A stretch of DNA of 64,000 nt from Fodinicurvata fenggangensis DSM 21160 (GCF_000686045.1 NZ_JMLV01000010.1:83761-147760), one strand, 5' to 3'. Counted from the first letter of the stretch, positions 52,168 through 61,298 are shown. Notes: generated by a model from the sequence alone, not told the origin. Program-made: numbers and translations.

Positions 52168-53745
52168 TTATTCGCTGAGCGGGGCCGCGTGCATGAAGCC
52201 CCAGCTGAAGTCGGTCTGCAGGACCTGCAGCTCCGGCGGTTGGGCCGAGCTGTGATACCAGGCCGGATTGGGCACGCCGCTGTTGCTTTGCTGATAGCCG
52301 GTGACATTCAGGCGGTTCTCAAAAACCCCGAGCGGCATCTGCGGCGGCTTGCTGTCTGCCACGCCATCGGTCCCGGCACGTGCGTGGCAGGAGATGCAGG
52401 AGGCGGAATTCATGAACCCGCCCTCCGTCACGGAGTTGCCTAGGTAGGTCTCACGCCCCATGGAGTCCGTGAATTCAACCTGGCTGCCCTTCAGGCGATA
52501 GGAGCGCCACGCCCGGTCCGCGATCTTGGGCTCATCGCCTCCCGGTTCCGTGGCAATATCCAGATTCACGAAGATTCTTTCCAGTTCCGGGTTGATGGGG
52601 CCGCTGTCATAGGGCTTGCCGCGCTCGAAGACCTGCTGCGGCGTGGCCAGATCGTCGCTGGTCTGGTGCGGTGCCGTGAAGTTGTCGGCTGCATCCTCGG
52701 GCAGGTTATCGGCCGAGGCGTAGCCGTAGGAATCGTTGCAGCCGGTGTAGTCGCAACGGCCGGGGTTATCTACATGCTCGAAGGTGGCCCAGACCCAGTT
52801 GGGTGTGTCCTTGGAACTGACGTGCATGGCCACCAGCCAGTAGGTTCCGGGCTGGATCTTTTCGCCAAAGCGGTCCTCGTCCTTCTTGTCGATGGTCATG
52901 GTGATATAGGGATGCTCGCCGTCCTGCTCGAAACCGAGCTCGCGGGCCTGTTCCTCGAGCAGCCAGTTGCTTTTCAGCATGATCGAATGCACCGGAAGAT
53001 CGATCTTCGCCAGCTTGCCATCACCGACGCGATAGGGGGCATTCTGGTCGATGTTCCGGGCATTGGCCTCGAAGGCGTCGGCCAGGCCCTGGGTGTTGTA
53101 GAGATTGTTCTCGAAGATGTAGTCGAACATCGGCTTGTTGCGCTGGACGATCTCGGCCATTTCCTGGCGGGCGACGCGACCCGGATCGATGTCCGCCCGG
53201 CTCGGGTGGGCGCTGTTCCCGATGGCCTCGGTCATGTTGGTGGAATGTGCCTTGGAGAGGGCCCGCCCGGTCCGTGTCAGGCTTTCGCCTTCCGCCAGGT
53301 GATCGCCCGGATAGTAGGGACAGTGGGTGGCGGGCGTGTCGCTGTCGTAACCGGGGTTCTCGGCACCCGGTGCGCAGCAATCTGCGTCGCTTTCTCCGGC
53401 CTCGCACATGCCATAGGGCTCGCTGGGCCAGACCTGGTCGTCACTGGCCCAGTTGCGCCAGAAGCGATCCTGGATCACCTCCGCGAAGAGCTTCCAGGCG
53501 CTCATGTCCGGACAGGTCATGGCCGGATTGCTGATCTCGGGCGAGACCATGAGCATATCCTCCACCACAGACATGGAACACTGGTCCGCGTCCTTGGCCT
53601 CGCTTAGGAAATACATGGCATAGTCGATGCCGTCGGGCTTGCTTGTATTCATATTGCTGTCGTCTTCGGCCGCTGCCGGTACGATCGACAGCGCGACCCA
53701 CGCTCCGAACGCGATAGCGGTGGCGACTCTCCACTTCCTGAACAT
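52168..53745 (-). CDS. Exported c-type cytochrome-like protein of unknown family
   Basis: A 525-residue protein. The signal peptide (about 1-26) ends VPAAA. One heme c site, ASCISCHARA, lies near residue 452. The N-terminal part carries many Cys (CSMSV, MTCPDM, MCEAGESDADCCAP, HCPYYPG, RCDYTGC), suggesting disulfides or metal binding. WLVAMHVSSKDTPNWVWATFEH lies mid-protein. I cannot name the family. It is a periplasmic protein and could be an electron carrier or oxidase subunit. The gene is monocistronic, with its own terminator and an AT-rich upstream region. Confidence 0.78.
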   Translation of the reverse strand: MFRKWRVATAIAFGAWVALSIVPAAAEDDSNMNTSKPDGIDYAMYFLSEAKDADQCSMSVVEDMLMVSPEISNPAMTCPDMSAWKLFAEVIQDRFWRNWASDDQVWPSEPYGMCEAGESDADCCAPGAENPGYDSDTPATHCPYYPGDHLAEGESLTRTGRALSKAHSTNMTEAIGNSAHPSRADIDPGRVARQEMAEIVQRNKPMFDYIFENNLYNTQGLADAFEANARNIDQNAPYRVGDGKLAKIDLPVHSIMLKSNWLLEEQARELGFEQDGEHPYITMTIDKKDEDRFGEKIQPGTYWLVAMHVSSKDTPNWVWATFEHVDNPGRCDYTGCNDSYGYASADNLPEDAADNFTAPHQTSDDLATPQQVFERGKPYDSGPINPELERIFVNLDIATEPGGDEPKIADRAWRSYRLKGSQVEFTDSMGRETYLGNSVTEGGFMNSASCISCHARAGTDGVADSKPPQMPLGVFENRLNVTGYQQSNSGVPNPAWYHSSAQPPELQVLQTDFSWGFMHAAPLSE

Positions 53746-54056
53746 TCATGACCCCCATTTATTTTCAATGCTTTCCGAAAGAGGCGGAAACACGATCGGT
53801 AAACCTGCCTCTTGTCGAACGAGACTATCCAAAACCGACATCCAAATGAAAGAGATTGCTTGCAAAAAGGGATAATATTTCAAAAATACCATATTAATTA
53901 TTTATTATAAAATTTTCTTCAAAATATTTTATTTATTGCATTTATTTATCTTCAACGAGGTATTTTCTATTTGTTAATTTGCATCTCGCATACTACTTAA
54001 TAAAAGAGATTATTCATTTGTTTTTACTGAATTGTGTAAAGTGAGGCTTGTATCAC
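53746..54056. other. Intergenic region, AT-rich in its centre
   Basis: Between the divergent cytochrome-like and response regulator genes. The stretch about 53,870-54,030 is very AT-rich (long A/T runs such as ATTTATTATAAAATTTT) and contains no coding frame of note. It probably holds promoters for both genes. A GAGG lies about 11 bases before the response regulator ATG. Confidence 0.6.
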
Positions 54057-54446
54057 ATGCCAACGATACTGCTGATCGATGACGAGACGAGTATCATTGA
54101 GGTCATGGGGGATTCCCTGGTCAAGGCTGGATACGAAGTCCTGCCGGCAGAAAATGGCGAAAAGGGGCTCCAACTGCTTGAGAAAGAAGCTGTGGACGCC
54201 GTCGTCACGGACATCATCATGCCTGAGAAGGAAGGGCTGGAGACCATCATCGAGATACGACGCAAGCAACCAGAACTGCCCATTATTGCGATTTCGGGAG
54301 GTGGGCGCACCCGGCAACTGCATTTCCTGGAAATAAGTCGGGATTTCGGTGCGAACGATGTTTTGCAGAAACCCTTCAAGCCGTCGCAGTTGATCGCATC
54401 GCTGCACAGTTTGCTCGCTACGCAGCGTGATTTGCCGTCCGCGTGA
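54057..54446 (+). CDS. Single-domain response regulator
   Basis: A 129-residue CheY-like receiver. Acidic pocket Asp8-Asp9, phospho-acceptor Asp52 in AVVTDIIMPEKEG, Ser80 in AISGG, and Lys105 in LQKPFKP. There is no output domain, so it works by protein contact. The EAL-like gene follows 19 bases downstream and is a likely partner. The ATG at 54057 gives the canonical receiver start. A TTG at 54048 has a badly placed ribosome site. The cognate kinase is not in the window. Confidence 0.9.
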   Translation: MPTILLIDDETSIIEVMGDSLVKAGYEVLPAENGEKGLQLLEKEAVDAVVTDIIMPEKEGLETIIEIRRKQPELPIIAISGGGRTRQLHFLEISRDFGANDVLQKPFKPSQLIASLHSLLATQRDLPSA

Positions 54447-54465
54447 GCGGGAAAAGGGGGAGCCC

Positions 54466-55992
54466 ATGATCCTTTCCTGGATGAGCCGCCTGCTGGGTGA
54501 AGAGGAACAGCCCAAGAAAGTTGTGGTGCGCGAACGGCGCAACAAGGTCGCTAAGAAGGAGACCATGGAGCTCTTTCGCGACCAGATTCTGGGCATGCTT
54601 TACGATCACAGCTGGGTGCCGGCCGGTCAGATCAGCATGCTGAATCTGGATCGCCTCAAGGAACATTTCGGCGCGCGTTGGGAGGAGATGCAAGATTCCA
54701 TCCGCGAAGCTGTGAACCAGCGCATCCGCAGCCACATGGAAAAGCAGGACATTTGCGCTGAAGTCGATGAATTGGAATTCGTTGTCGTTTTCGCGCACCT
54801 GGACGAGCAGGAATCCAAAGTCAAGCTGGCCACCATTGCTTCGGAAATCTATCAGTATTTCCTGGGTGAGCCGGCCCTGAAGGACGTGAGCATCAGGACG
54901 GGCCTGAAGCGCGTGGATGGCAAGATCAAGTTCCAGGCAGTGGACGCCGAGGGCCTGATGAGCGGGTTGAGGCAGGCCACTACATTGGCACCGGAAGCCA
55001 CCGCGCCGCGACCCGAGGCTGTCGAATCTGCCGCTACGGCGCCTGAGGACAAGTCCGCCACGATTCGTCCCATGAGCGAAGATTACCAGACAAAGGAAGA
55101 CGGCCTGCCCCCGGTCGACTCCGAAGACGCCGGCGCACGCCCCAGGGTGGTCTACAAGGGACGTCAACGGGCAATCAGCTATAGCCTTCGGGCTGTCTGG
55201 AACGTGCAGAAGTGCGTCATTGCGGCCAACCACCTGAACACACTATGGCAGGCCGAGGATGGCCAATGGCAGCGCGTCCCCGATGATCTGGGGGAGGACT
55301 CGGAGGATTTGCTGTGCCGGATCGATTGCCTGGCGGCGCGTCAGGCCGGAGAGGTGCACGCCCAGGCGAAGGAAAGGGATTTCCCGATGCTGCTCATCCT
55401 GCCGGTCCATATCCAGAGCCTGGGCAAGCGGCGCAATCGTGAGGTGTTGGGCAACTTGCTGAAGACCCATGTGGCGCCCTATGCGCGCCTGACCCTCATC
55501 GAGCTCTGTGGGGTCACGCCCGAGATGCCTGTCCTTCGTGTTGGTGAGGTTCAGGATTACCTGCGTTCCTGTGCAAAGGGCTTCCTGCTGCGCTCGACTT
55601 TCAAGACAGATTATCTGTCACGCTTGAAGGGGATGGGGTTCCTGGCTGTGGGGCAGGATCTTGATGTCCTGCTGCAAGGCAAGTCCATGGAGGATGCCCG
55701 CCTGCTACAGATGCTGGATGAGTTCGCACGCAAGGCGGACCAGAACAAACAGGGCGTCTATCTGTGCGGCGTGCACAAAACCAGCCAGCTTCTGGCGGCG
55801 ACAGCCGCAGGCTATGACTTCATCGACCTGGATCGTCTGGATCCCTTGGAGAGCATGAACTCGAAATTGCGGCGCTATGATTGGGAGAATCTCTATCAGC
55901 CCGATGCCAGAAACGCGCAATCCACCGACGGGCAGGATGCCAGTGCGACTCGGGCAGGGCAGGCGGCACCAGAGCCTTCACAAAACGGCTAA
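54466..55992 (+). CDS. Unknown protein with degenerate EAL-like C-terminal region
   Basis: A 508-residue cytosolic protein. The N-terminal third (about 60-160) includes a long helix and a segment EFVVVFAHLDEQESKVKLATI reminiscent of a GGDEF-like fold without the GGDEF motif. A low-complexity Ala/Pro linker follows (about 165-225). The C-terminal part (about 235-480) resembles a catalytically dead EAL domain: LLILPVHIQSLGKRRNREVL and a YARLTLIELCGV strand stand where EAL has its core, without metal-binding residues. The assignment is tentative. It follows the response regulator and may be its target. GGGGGAG precedes the ATG. Confidence 0.6.
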   Translation: MILSWMSRLLGEEEQPKKVVVRERRNKVAKKETMELFRDQILGMLYDHSWVPAGQISMLNLDRLKEHFGARWEEMQDSIREAVNQRIRSHMEKQDICAEVDELEFVVVFAHLDEQESKVKLATIASEIYQYFLGEPALKDVSIRTGLKRVDGKIKFQAVDAEGLMSGLRQATTLAPEATAPRPEAVESAATAPEDKSATIRPMSEDYQTKEDGLPPVDSEDAGARPRVVYKGRQRAISYSLRAVWNVQKCVIAANHLNTLWQAEDGQWQRVPDDLGEDSEDLLCRIDCLAARQAGEVHAQAKERDFPMLLILPVHIQSLGKRRNREVLGNLLKTHVAPYARLTLIELCGVTPEMPVLRVGEVQDYLRSCAKGFLLRSTFKTDYLSRLKGMGFLAVGQDLDVLLQGKSMEDARLLQMLDEFARKADQNKQGVYLCGVHKTSQLLAATAAGYDFIDLDRLDPLESMNSKLRRYDWENLYQPDARNAQSTDGQDASATRAGQAAPEPSQNG

Positions 55993-56208
55993 TGCGCCCC
56001 CCTTTTTGCGGCAGGCATAAGTCTCACAAAGAGTCACCAGAATGGCTTCCGGACCGGTTGTCGTTCTGACTTCCAGAATCTGGTGAAAAATGTCTCCTTG
56101 ATGATGATTCCGTTACACAAAGGCGCGTGCAACAGCGATGGAATCTGGCATAGTACGCCTCGACCGCGTGCGGTTATTCAACGATAGGCTGAATGATCAG
56201 AGGGTGTC

Positions 56209-57192
56209 ATGCTGGGCAGCGTGCCGAGAGAGTTTCCGCAGGCCATTGGCTTCATACTCTTGCCGAACTTCTCCATGATCGCCTTTGCCTCGGCTGTCGA
56301 GGTGCTGCGCCAGGCCAATCGTCAGAGCGGTCGCGAGCTTTACAGCTGGCCCATCTTCTCGCTTGATGGGCAGCCGGTGGAAGCGTCCAACGGTCTTTCC
56401 ATCACGCCCGAGGGCAACCTTGATGATGCGTCCAAGGTTCTGACCTTCGCCCTTTGCTCGGGCCCTGAGGTGAAGAAGGTGGCTGACAAGCGCCTGCTGT
56501 CCTGGTTGCGGCGCATGGACCGGCAGGGTGCGGACATTGGCGGTCTCTGCACGGCCAGCCACATCCTGGCGAAGGCGGGGCTTCTGGATGGCTACAGCTG
56601 CACCATCCACTGGGAGAACCTGGCCGGTTTCGTCGAGGACTTCCCCGAACTGGATGTCACCAACGAGCTGTTCGAGATTGATCGCCATCGCTTTACCTGT
56701 GCCGGCGGAACGGCGGGGCTGGACATGATGCTGAATGTCGTCAGCCTGCAGCACGGTCATGAGCTGGCCGCGGCCGTGGCCGAGCAGCTCCTGCACGAGA
56801 GAATCAGGGATCAGAACGACCATCAGCGCATGAGCCTGCCGGCACGTCTGGGCGTCCGTCACCCCAAGCTGCTCAGTGTCATCTCGACCATGGAGCGCAA
56901 TCTGGAGGAACCGCTGTCGCGGGCCCAGCTCGCGCGCGAGGCCGGCCTGTCCACCCGACAGCTCGAGCGCCTGTTCCGCAAGTACCTGAGCCGTTCGCCG
57001 GCACGCTATTATCTTGAGCTTCGTCTCAACAGGGCCCGCCTGCTGCTACTTCAGACAAACCTGTCTGTGATCGACGTGGCGTTGGCCTGTGGTTTTGTCT
57101 CGGCCTCGCACTTCTCGAAGTGCTATCGCGATTTCTTTGGCCGCACCCCCCGCAAGGAACGCGGGCTGCCGCCCGGTCCCGACGGCCTGTAA
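56209..57192 (+). CDS. gbdR: GlxA family AraC-type regulator, GbdR-like
   Basis: A 327-residue regulator. The DJ-1/PfpI-like ligand domain (about 10-185) has GFILLPNFSMIAFASAVEVLRQAN and GGLCTASHILAKAGLLDGY. The AraC-type double helix-turn-helix (about 225-320) contains LSRAQLAREAGLSTRQLERLFRK and VIDVALACGFVSASHFSKCYRDFFG. GbdR of Pseudomonas activates betaine and dimethylglycine catabolism. The neighbouring genes are exactly that pathway, so the same role is likely; related CdhR (carnitine) or SouR (sarcosine) are alternatives. It is convergent with the corrinoid operon. Confidence 0.87.
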   Translation: MLGSVPREFPQAIGFILLPNFSMIAFASAVEVLRQANRQSGRELYSWPIFSLDGQPVEASNGLSITPEGNLDDASKVLTFALCSGPEVKKVADKRLLSWLRRMDRQGADIGGLCTASHILAKAGLLDGYSCTIHWENLAGFVEDFPELDVTNELFEIDRHRFTCAGGTAGLDMMLNVVSLQHGHELAAAVAEQLLHERIRDQNDHQRMSLPARLGVRHPKLLSVISTMERNLEEPLSRAQLAREAGLSTRQLERLFRKYLSRSPARYYLELRLNRARLLLLQTNLSVIDVALACGFVSASHFSKCYRDFFGRTPRKERGLPPGPDGL

Positions 57193-57206
57193 CCCATAGC
57201 CCGGGT

Positions 57207-59243
57207 TCAGGAAGCGCGTCGGCGCCGACGCCGCGGCTGTGCGCCGTCGGAGGGTGAGGGGTCGATGATCTGGGGTTTCGGCAGGTCGATCACCTGAGCA
57301 AGCGAGGGATAGCTCAGGGACTTGTGCGGAATGGCCATGGCCTCGACGAAGTGAGCCTGGAACGCGGGCTCCACGGCGGTTTCAACCTTTTCCACCAACT
57401 TGACGACACGCTCGATTTCGTCGCGTGCCTTCTGGTTCAGCAAGGCGATACGCGCACCGGTTCCCGCCGCGTTGCCCGCCGAGCTGACCTTGTCCAGGTC
57501 GCAGTCGGGGATCATGCCCAGGATCATGGCATACTTCACGTCAATGTGACTTCCAAAGGCTCCGGCGAGCTGGATTCGGTCGACCCGCTCCACGCCCAGG
57601 CGCTCCATCAGCAACCGGATTCCCGCGAAGAGGGCGGCCTTGGCCAACTGGATGGCGCGGATGTCGTTCTGGGTGATGACAATGCGCGGCTCTTCCGGAT
57701 TGGCCGGTTCATGCAGCAGATAACTGAAGGTCCGTCCCTCCATGAAGACGCGCGTGCTGACGGCAGCCTTGCGGCCGTTTACCGTACCGTCGGACAGGAT
57801 GAGGCCTGCCAGGAACATCTCGGCCAGGGTCTCGATGATTCCGGAACCGCAGATGCCTGTGACACCGATCTTTCGTATCTCTTCGGCGAAGCCGGGCTCG
57901 TCGGACCAGAGATCGCAACCGATCACCTTGAAACGCGGGGTCAGGGTTTCGGGATCGATGCGCACGCGTTCGATGGCGCCTGGCGCCGCGCGCTGGCCGC
58001 CCGAGATCTGGGCGCCCTCGAAGGCCGGACCGGTCGGAGACGAGCAGGCCAGCAGGCGCTGCCGGTTGCCCAGAACGATCTCTGCATTGGTGCCGACATC
58101 GACGACCAGGGTTGTCTCGTCGCGCAGGTGCGGCTGTTCGGACAGGATCACGCCTGCCGTGTCCGCACCGACGTGTCCGGCAATGCAGGGCAGGACATAG
58201 ACCCGGGCATCGGGGGCCAGGTCGATGCCCAGCTGTTCCGCCCAGAGCGTGATGCCCGAGTTGAAGGTCAGCGCGAAGGGCGCGCCGCCGAGCTCGCTCG
58301 GGTCGATGCCCAGCAACAGGTGGTGCATGATGGGATTGCCGACGAAGGTTGCGTTCAGCACGTCCTGCGGTGTCAGGCCGACTTCGCCGCAGATCTCCTG
58401 AACCAGGCGATTGATGCCATCGCGTACGGTCTCGGTCATCTCGCTGTCGCCGCCGGGGTTCATCATGATGTAGGAAACCCGGCTCATGAGATCCTCGCCG
58501 AAGCGTATCTGCGGGTTCATGACTCCGTTGGAGGCCAGGACTTCGCCCGTGGCCAGGTCGCAGAGATGCGCGGCAATGGTGGTGGAGCCGATATCGATGG
58601 CCAGGCCATAGGCCTTGTCGCGAAAGCCCGGCCAGATGGTGGTGAGCACCTGGCCGCGATGTACCGCCGCCGTCACCTTCCAGTCACTGGCCCGCAGAGC
58701 CTGTTGCAAGCCCTGTAATACGCGCAGGTCGGCGGTCAGGTCGGTCAGGCCCCATTGGGTTTCCAGCGCCTTCAGCAGGCGTTCCAGATCGCCCGTGGGA
58801 TTGTGCATGTCGGGTTGCTGAACCTCGACGTAATGCAGGCGAATGGCGGGGTCCAGCTCGATATTGCGCACTTCCGCGCGCTTGCGCACCACCTGCTTGT
58901 GGACCTGGCTTTCCGCCGGGACATCGATGACCGCATCGGCCATGAGCCGCGCCTGGCAGGACAGGCGCCGGCCGGATTTCATGCCCTTCTTTGACTGGTA
59001 GCGGGCCTCGACGCCGCTCCAGTCGGAAACGTGATCCTTGCGGCTTTCGATGGCGTGCTTGGCGAATTCGCCCTCGCCAATGGTGACCTGGCAACGTCCG
59101 CAGAGACCGCGTCCGCCGCAGACCGTGTCGATATCAACGCCCAGGTTGCGGGCGCATTTCAGCAGGGGTGTACCAACGGGGAAGCGTCCACGCTTTCCCG
59201 AGGGAGTGAAGACGACCAGGGCATCATCGCGGTTGTCGGGCAT
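57207..59243 (-). CDS. RamA-like corrinoid activation protein (2Fe-2S plus DUF4445/ASKHA domain)
   Basis: A 678-residue reductive activase that rescues oxidised Co(II) corrinoid with ATP. The plant-type 2Fe-2S ferredoxin domain has Cys42, Cys48, Cys51 and Cys96 (CGGRGLCGRC). The ASKHA core includes GLAIDIGSTTIAAHLCDLATG (near 225), ATFVGNPIMHHLLLGID and VVDVGTNAEIVLG. C-terminal segments: ICGSGIIETLAEM and LAGAFGSHIDVKYAMILGMI. It ends in a basic tail QPRRRRRRAS. It is last in the corrinoid operon, serving the betaine methyltransferase system. The ATG at 59243 lies inside the family's usual start. A start at 59303 would overlap the upstream gene. Confidence 0.9.
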   Translation of the reverse strand: MPDNRDDALVVFTPSGKRGRFPVGTPLLKCARNLGVDIDTVCGGRGLCGRCQVTIGEGEFAKHAIESRKDHVSDWSGVEARYQSKKGMKSGRRLSCQARLMADAVIDVPAESQVHKQVVRKRAEVRNIELDPAIRLHYVEVQQPDMHNPTGDLERLLKALETQWGLTDLTADLRVLQGLQQALRASDWKVTAAVHRGQVLTTIWPGFRDKAYGLAIDIGSTTIAAHLCDLATGEVLASNGVMNPQIRFGEDLMSRVSYIMMNPGGDSEMTETVRDGINRLVQEICGEVGLTPQDVLNATFVGNPIMHHLLLGIDPSELGGAPFALTFNSGITLWAEQLGIDLAPDARVYVLPCIAGHVGADTAGVILSEQPHLRDETTLVVDVGTNAEIVLGNRQRLLACSSPTGPAFEGAQISGGQRAAPGAIERVRIDPETLTPRFKVIGCDLWSDEPGFAEEIRKIGVTGICGSGIIETLAEMFLAGLILSDGTVNGRKAAVSTRVFMEGRTFSYLLHEPANPEEPRIVITQNDIRAIQLAKAALFAGIRLLMERLGVERVDRIQLAGAFGSHIDVKYAMILGMIPDCDLDKVSSAGNAAGTGARIALLNQKARDEIERVVKLVEKVETAVEPAFQAHFVEAMAIPHKSLSYPSLAQVIDLPKPQIIDPSPSDGAQPRRRRRRAS

Positions 59244-59265
59244 GAATATACTGCGTGCGACCGGT

Positions 59266-60186
59266 TCAACCGGCCGCCGCCCTCCTGCGCCTGCGTTCGC
59301 CACGCGCCTCGCGGGCCGAAGCCTCGGCTGAGCCCTCTGCCGCCGGCTCGCGGAACTTGCGGATCCAGGAACGGCAGTCCCGGTCGGTGCCCAGCAGTAC
59401 GTCGGCGGCCATCACGCCAGCCATCTCTTCGCTGTGCAGGGGATTCATGATGGCCGAGGTCATGCCGGCGCAGGCCGCCATGGACAGGAAGGCCGCGTTG
59501 AGGGCGTGCCGGTTGGGCAGGCCGAAGGAGATATTGGAGGCACCGCAGGTCGTGTTCACGCCCAACTCCTCGCGCAGGCGCCGGAGGATGCTGAAGGCCT
59601 GCTGGCCGGCCGTGCGCATGGCGCCGATCGGCATGACGAGCGGATCCACGACCACGTCCTCGCGCGGGATACCGTAATCCAGCGCGCGTTCGACGATCTT
59701 CTTCGCCACCGCGAAACGCACGTCCGGATCCTCGGAGATGCCGGTTTCATCGTTGGAGATGGCCACCACGGCAGCATCATACTTCTTGATCAGGGGCAGG
59801 ACCGCTTCGAGCCGCTCTTCCTCGCCGGTGACCGAGTTGACCAGCGGTTTGCCCTGATAGACGGACAGCCCGGATTCCAGGGCCTCGACAATCGAGGAAT
59901 CGATGCTCAGCGGGACATCCACCAGGGACTGCACCAGCTTGATCGTGTCGGCCAGGATGGCCGGTTCGTCGGCCAGCGGTATGCCGGCATTCACGTCCAG
60001 CATGCGCGCCCCGGCCTGGACCTGGGCCAGGGTATCCCGCTCGACGGTGCTGTAGTCGCCGGCCGCCATCTCGGCGGCCAGCTTCTTGCGCCCTGTGGGA
60101 TTGATGCGCTCACCGATGATGCAGAAGGGCTGGTCGAAGCCGATGATCACTTCGCGGTTGTGGGAGGAAACGACAGTGCGGGACAT
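59266..60186 (-). CDS. Methyltetrahydrofolate:corrinoid methyltransferase
   Basis: A 306-residue pterin-binding TIM-barrel (AcsE/MtvA/MeTr type). The core includes FCIIGERINPTGRKKL (about 18-33), ARMLDVNAGI, DVPLSIDSSIVEALESGL, PLVNSVTGEEERL, and NISFGLPNRHALNAAFLSMA. It moves the methyl group from the corrinoid protein to tetrahydrofolate, yielding methyl-THF that MetF can oxidise. The C-terminus is an Arg-rich tail, ARGERRRRRAAAG. AGGAG lies about 12 bases before the ATG. It leads the two-gene operon with the activase gene. Confidence 0.9.
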   Translation of the reverse strand: MSRTVVSSHNREVIIGFDQPFCIIGERINPTGRKKLAAEMAAGDYSTVERDTLAQVQAGARMLDVNAGIPLADEPAILADTIKLVQSLVDVPLSIDSSIVEALESGLSVYQGKPLVNSVTGEEERLEAVLPLIKKYDAAVVAISNDETGISEDPDVRFAVAKKIVERALDYGIPREDVVVDPLVMPIGAMRTAGQQAFSILRRLREELGVNTTCGASNISFGLPNRHALNAAFLSMAACAGMTSAIMNPLHSEEMAGVMAADVLLGTDRDCRSWIRKFREPAAEGSAEASAREARGERRRRRAAAG

Positions 60187-60255
60187 GCGCAAGAAACTCC
60201 TGATTGCTGGCCGCTGTTCAGGCCCATTAGGGGAGTCCGGGGTGGAGTCGGGCTC

Positions 60256-60270
60256 GTGTCGGCGCGACAC
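60256..60270. promoter_or_regulatory. 15-bp perfect palindrome upstream of the methyl-THF methyltransferase
   Basis: GTGTCG-GCG-CGACAC, about 70 bp upstream of the minus-strand start codon at 60186 and 54 bp past the metF stop. The half-site TGTCG recurs at other betaine genes in the window. Candidate GbdR-like operator. Confidence 0.5.
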
Positions 60271-60323
60271 TCAATGGCGGCTTTGCGCCTGAGCCGACGC
60301 CGCGAACGAGCTGCGATTGCGGG

Positions 60324-61298
60324 CTATTCGATGCTGCGATTGACGGTGAAGCCGCTGTGGTCTCGTTTCAGCTCAAAGTCGCCATCAACCACGGCATGGC
60401 TCCAGGCTGCCGTCTTGCGCAGGCCCCCCAGAGGATACATGTGCACGTTCTGGATGCCGCAGTTTGGATCCGTGGCCTTGTAGTGCGCCAGATCCAGAAC
60501 CAGCTTGTCGGGCGCATTCACCGTCATCAGCTTCGTCACATTGCGTGCCTGCTTGACGAGAAACCCCATTGAAGCCCCGATCCCACAGTTCCGGGCATGG
60601 TTCAGCAACGTCTTGAGGGTCGCCAGGCCGGGAACGCCGATGCGGATCGGCAGGCGGTTGCCTTCCGCCTGGATGCGACGGTCCCAGGCGATTATGGGCT
60701 CGGCCTGAAAGACGAACTGCGTGATGACGTAGAGTTCTGCATCGGTGCGTTCGGCAAAGGCATTCTTCCATGTGAGCGCTGCCATGATGTCCTCGTCGCG
60801 GATGTCCGGGCTGCCCTCCGGGTGCCCGGCCACGCCGATCCGGCGAATGCCGTGACGATCCAGCAGGCCGCTTTCCAGCAGCTGCATGGAATTGTCGTAC
60901 GGTCCAAGCGGTGTAGGTACGGCGCCGCCCAGCACGATCACCTCCTCAACGCCTACTTCGCCCTGCAGGCGGGCCAGATAATCCTGGAAAGCGTTCTGGC
61001 TGGGTATGGAGCGTGCGGCCAGGTGGGGCAGAGGAATGAAGCCTTCCCGCTTCAGGCGGGCGGCAGTGGCTATGGTATCACCAAAGTCGGATCCGGGCAG
61101 GAAGGTAACCGCCACGGAGGTTCCGGGCCGCAGCATCTCGCGATAATCCGCGGTCTTGGCTGAGGCACCCGGGGTGGTTTCCACGGTGAAGCCCTGCATG
61201 AAGGCACGTATGGCGCTTTTCAGGTCGCGTTCGCCATCCTGCATTAGGGGGTCCTGCATAAAGGGGTCCTGCATCGGGGTCATTTCAAGTACGCTCAT
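60324..61298 (-). CDS. metF: Methylenetetrahydrofolate reductase family protein
   Basis: A 324-residue MetF-like FAD enzyme. Landmarks: FTVETTPGASAKTADY (the EXXP-like N-terminal strand), GTSVAVTFLPGSDFGDTI, PLPHLAARSIPS, VEEVIVLGGAVPTPLGPY, YVITQFVFQAEPIIAWDRRI, and NVHMYPLGGL. Run in the oxidative direction it would turn methyl-THF from betaine into methylene-THF. Odd point: the N-terminus has three short repeats, MQDPF-MQDPL-MQD, produced by a 15-bp tandem repeat. The ATG at 61298 overlaps the upstream gene stop (ATGA); one at 61307 is also possible. Confidence 0.87.
   Translation of the reverse strand: MSVLEMTPMQDPFMQDPLMQDGERDLKSAIRAFMQGFTVETTPGASAKTADYREMLRPGTSVAVTFLPGSDFGDTIATAARLKREGFIPLPHLAARSIPSQNAFQDYLARLQGEVGVEEVIVLGGAVPTPLGPYDNSMQLLESGLLDRHGIRRIGVAGHPEGSPDIRDEDIMAALTWKNAFAERTDAELYVITQFVFQAEPIIAWDRRIQAEGNRLPIRIGVPGLATLKTLLNHARNCGIGASMGFLVKQARNVTKLMTVNAPDKLVLDLAHYKATDPNCGIQNVHMYPLGGLRKTAAWSHAVVDGDFELKRDHSGFTVNRSIE
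61237..61281. repeat. 15-bp tandem repeat, three units, inside the 5' end of metF
   Basis: Units TCCTGCATTAGGGGG (61237-61251), TCCTGCATAAAGGGG (61252-61266) and TCCTGCATCGGGGTC (61267-61281). The first two share 13 of 15 bases. In frame on the minus strand they encode Met-Gln-Asp-Pro repeats. Unit number could vary by slippage without shifting frame. Confidence 0.85.
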
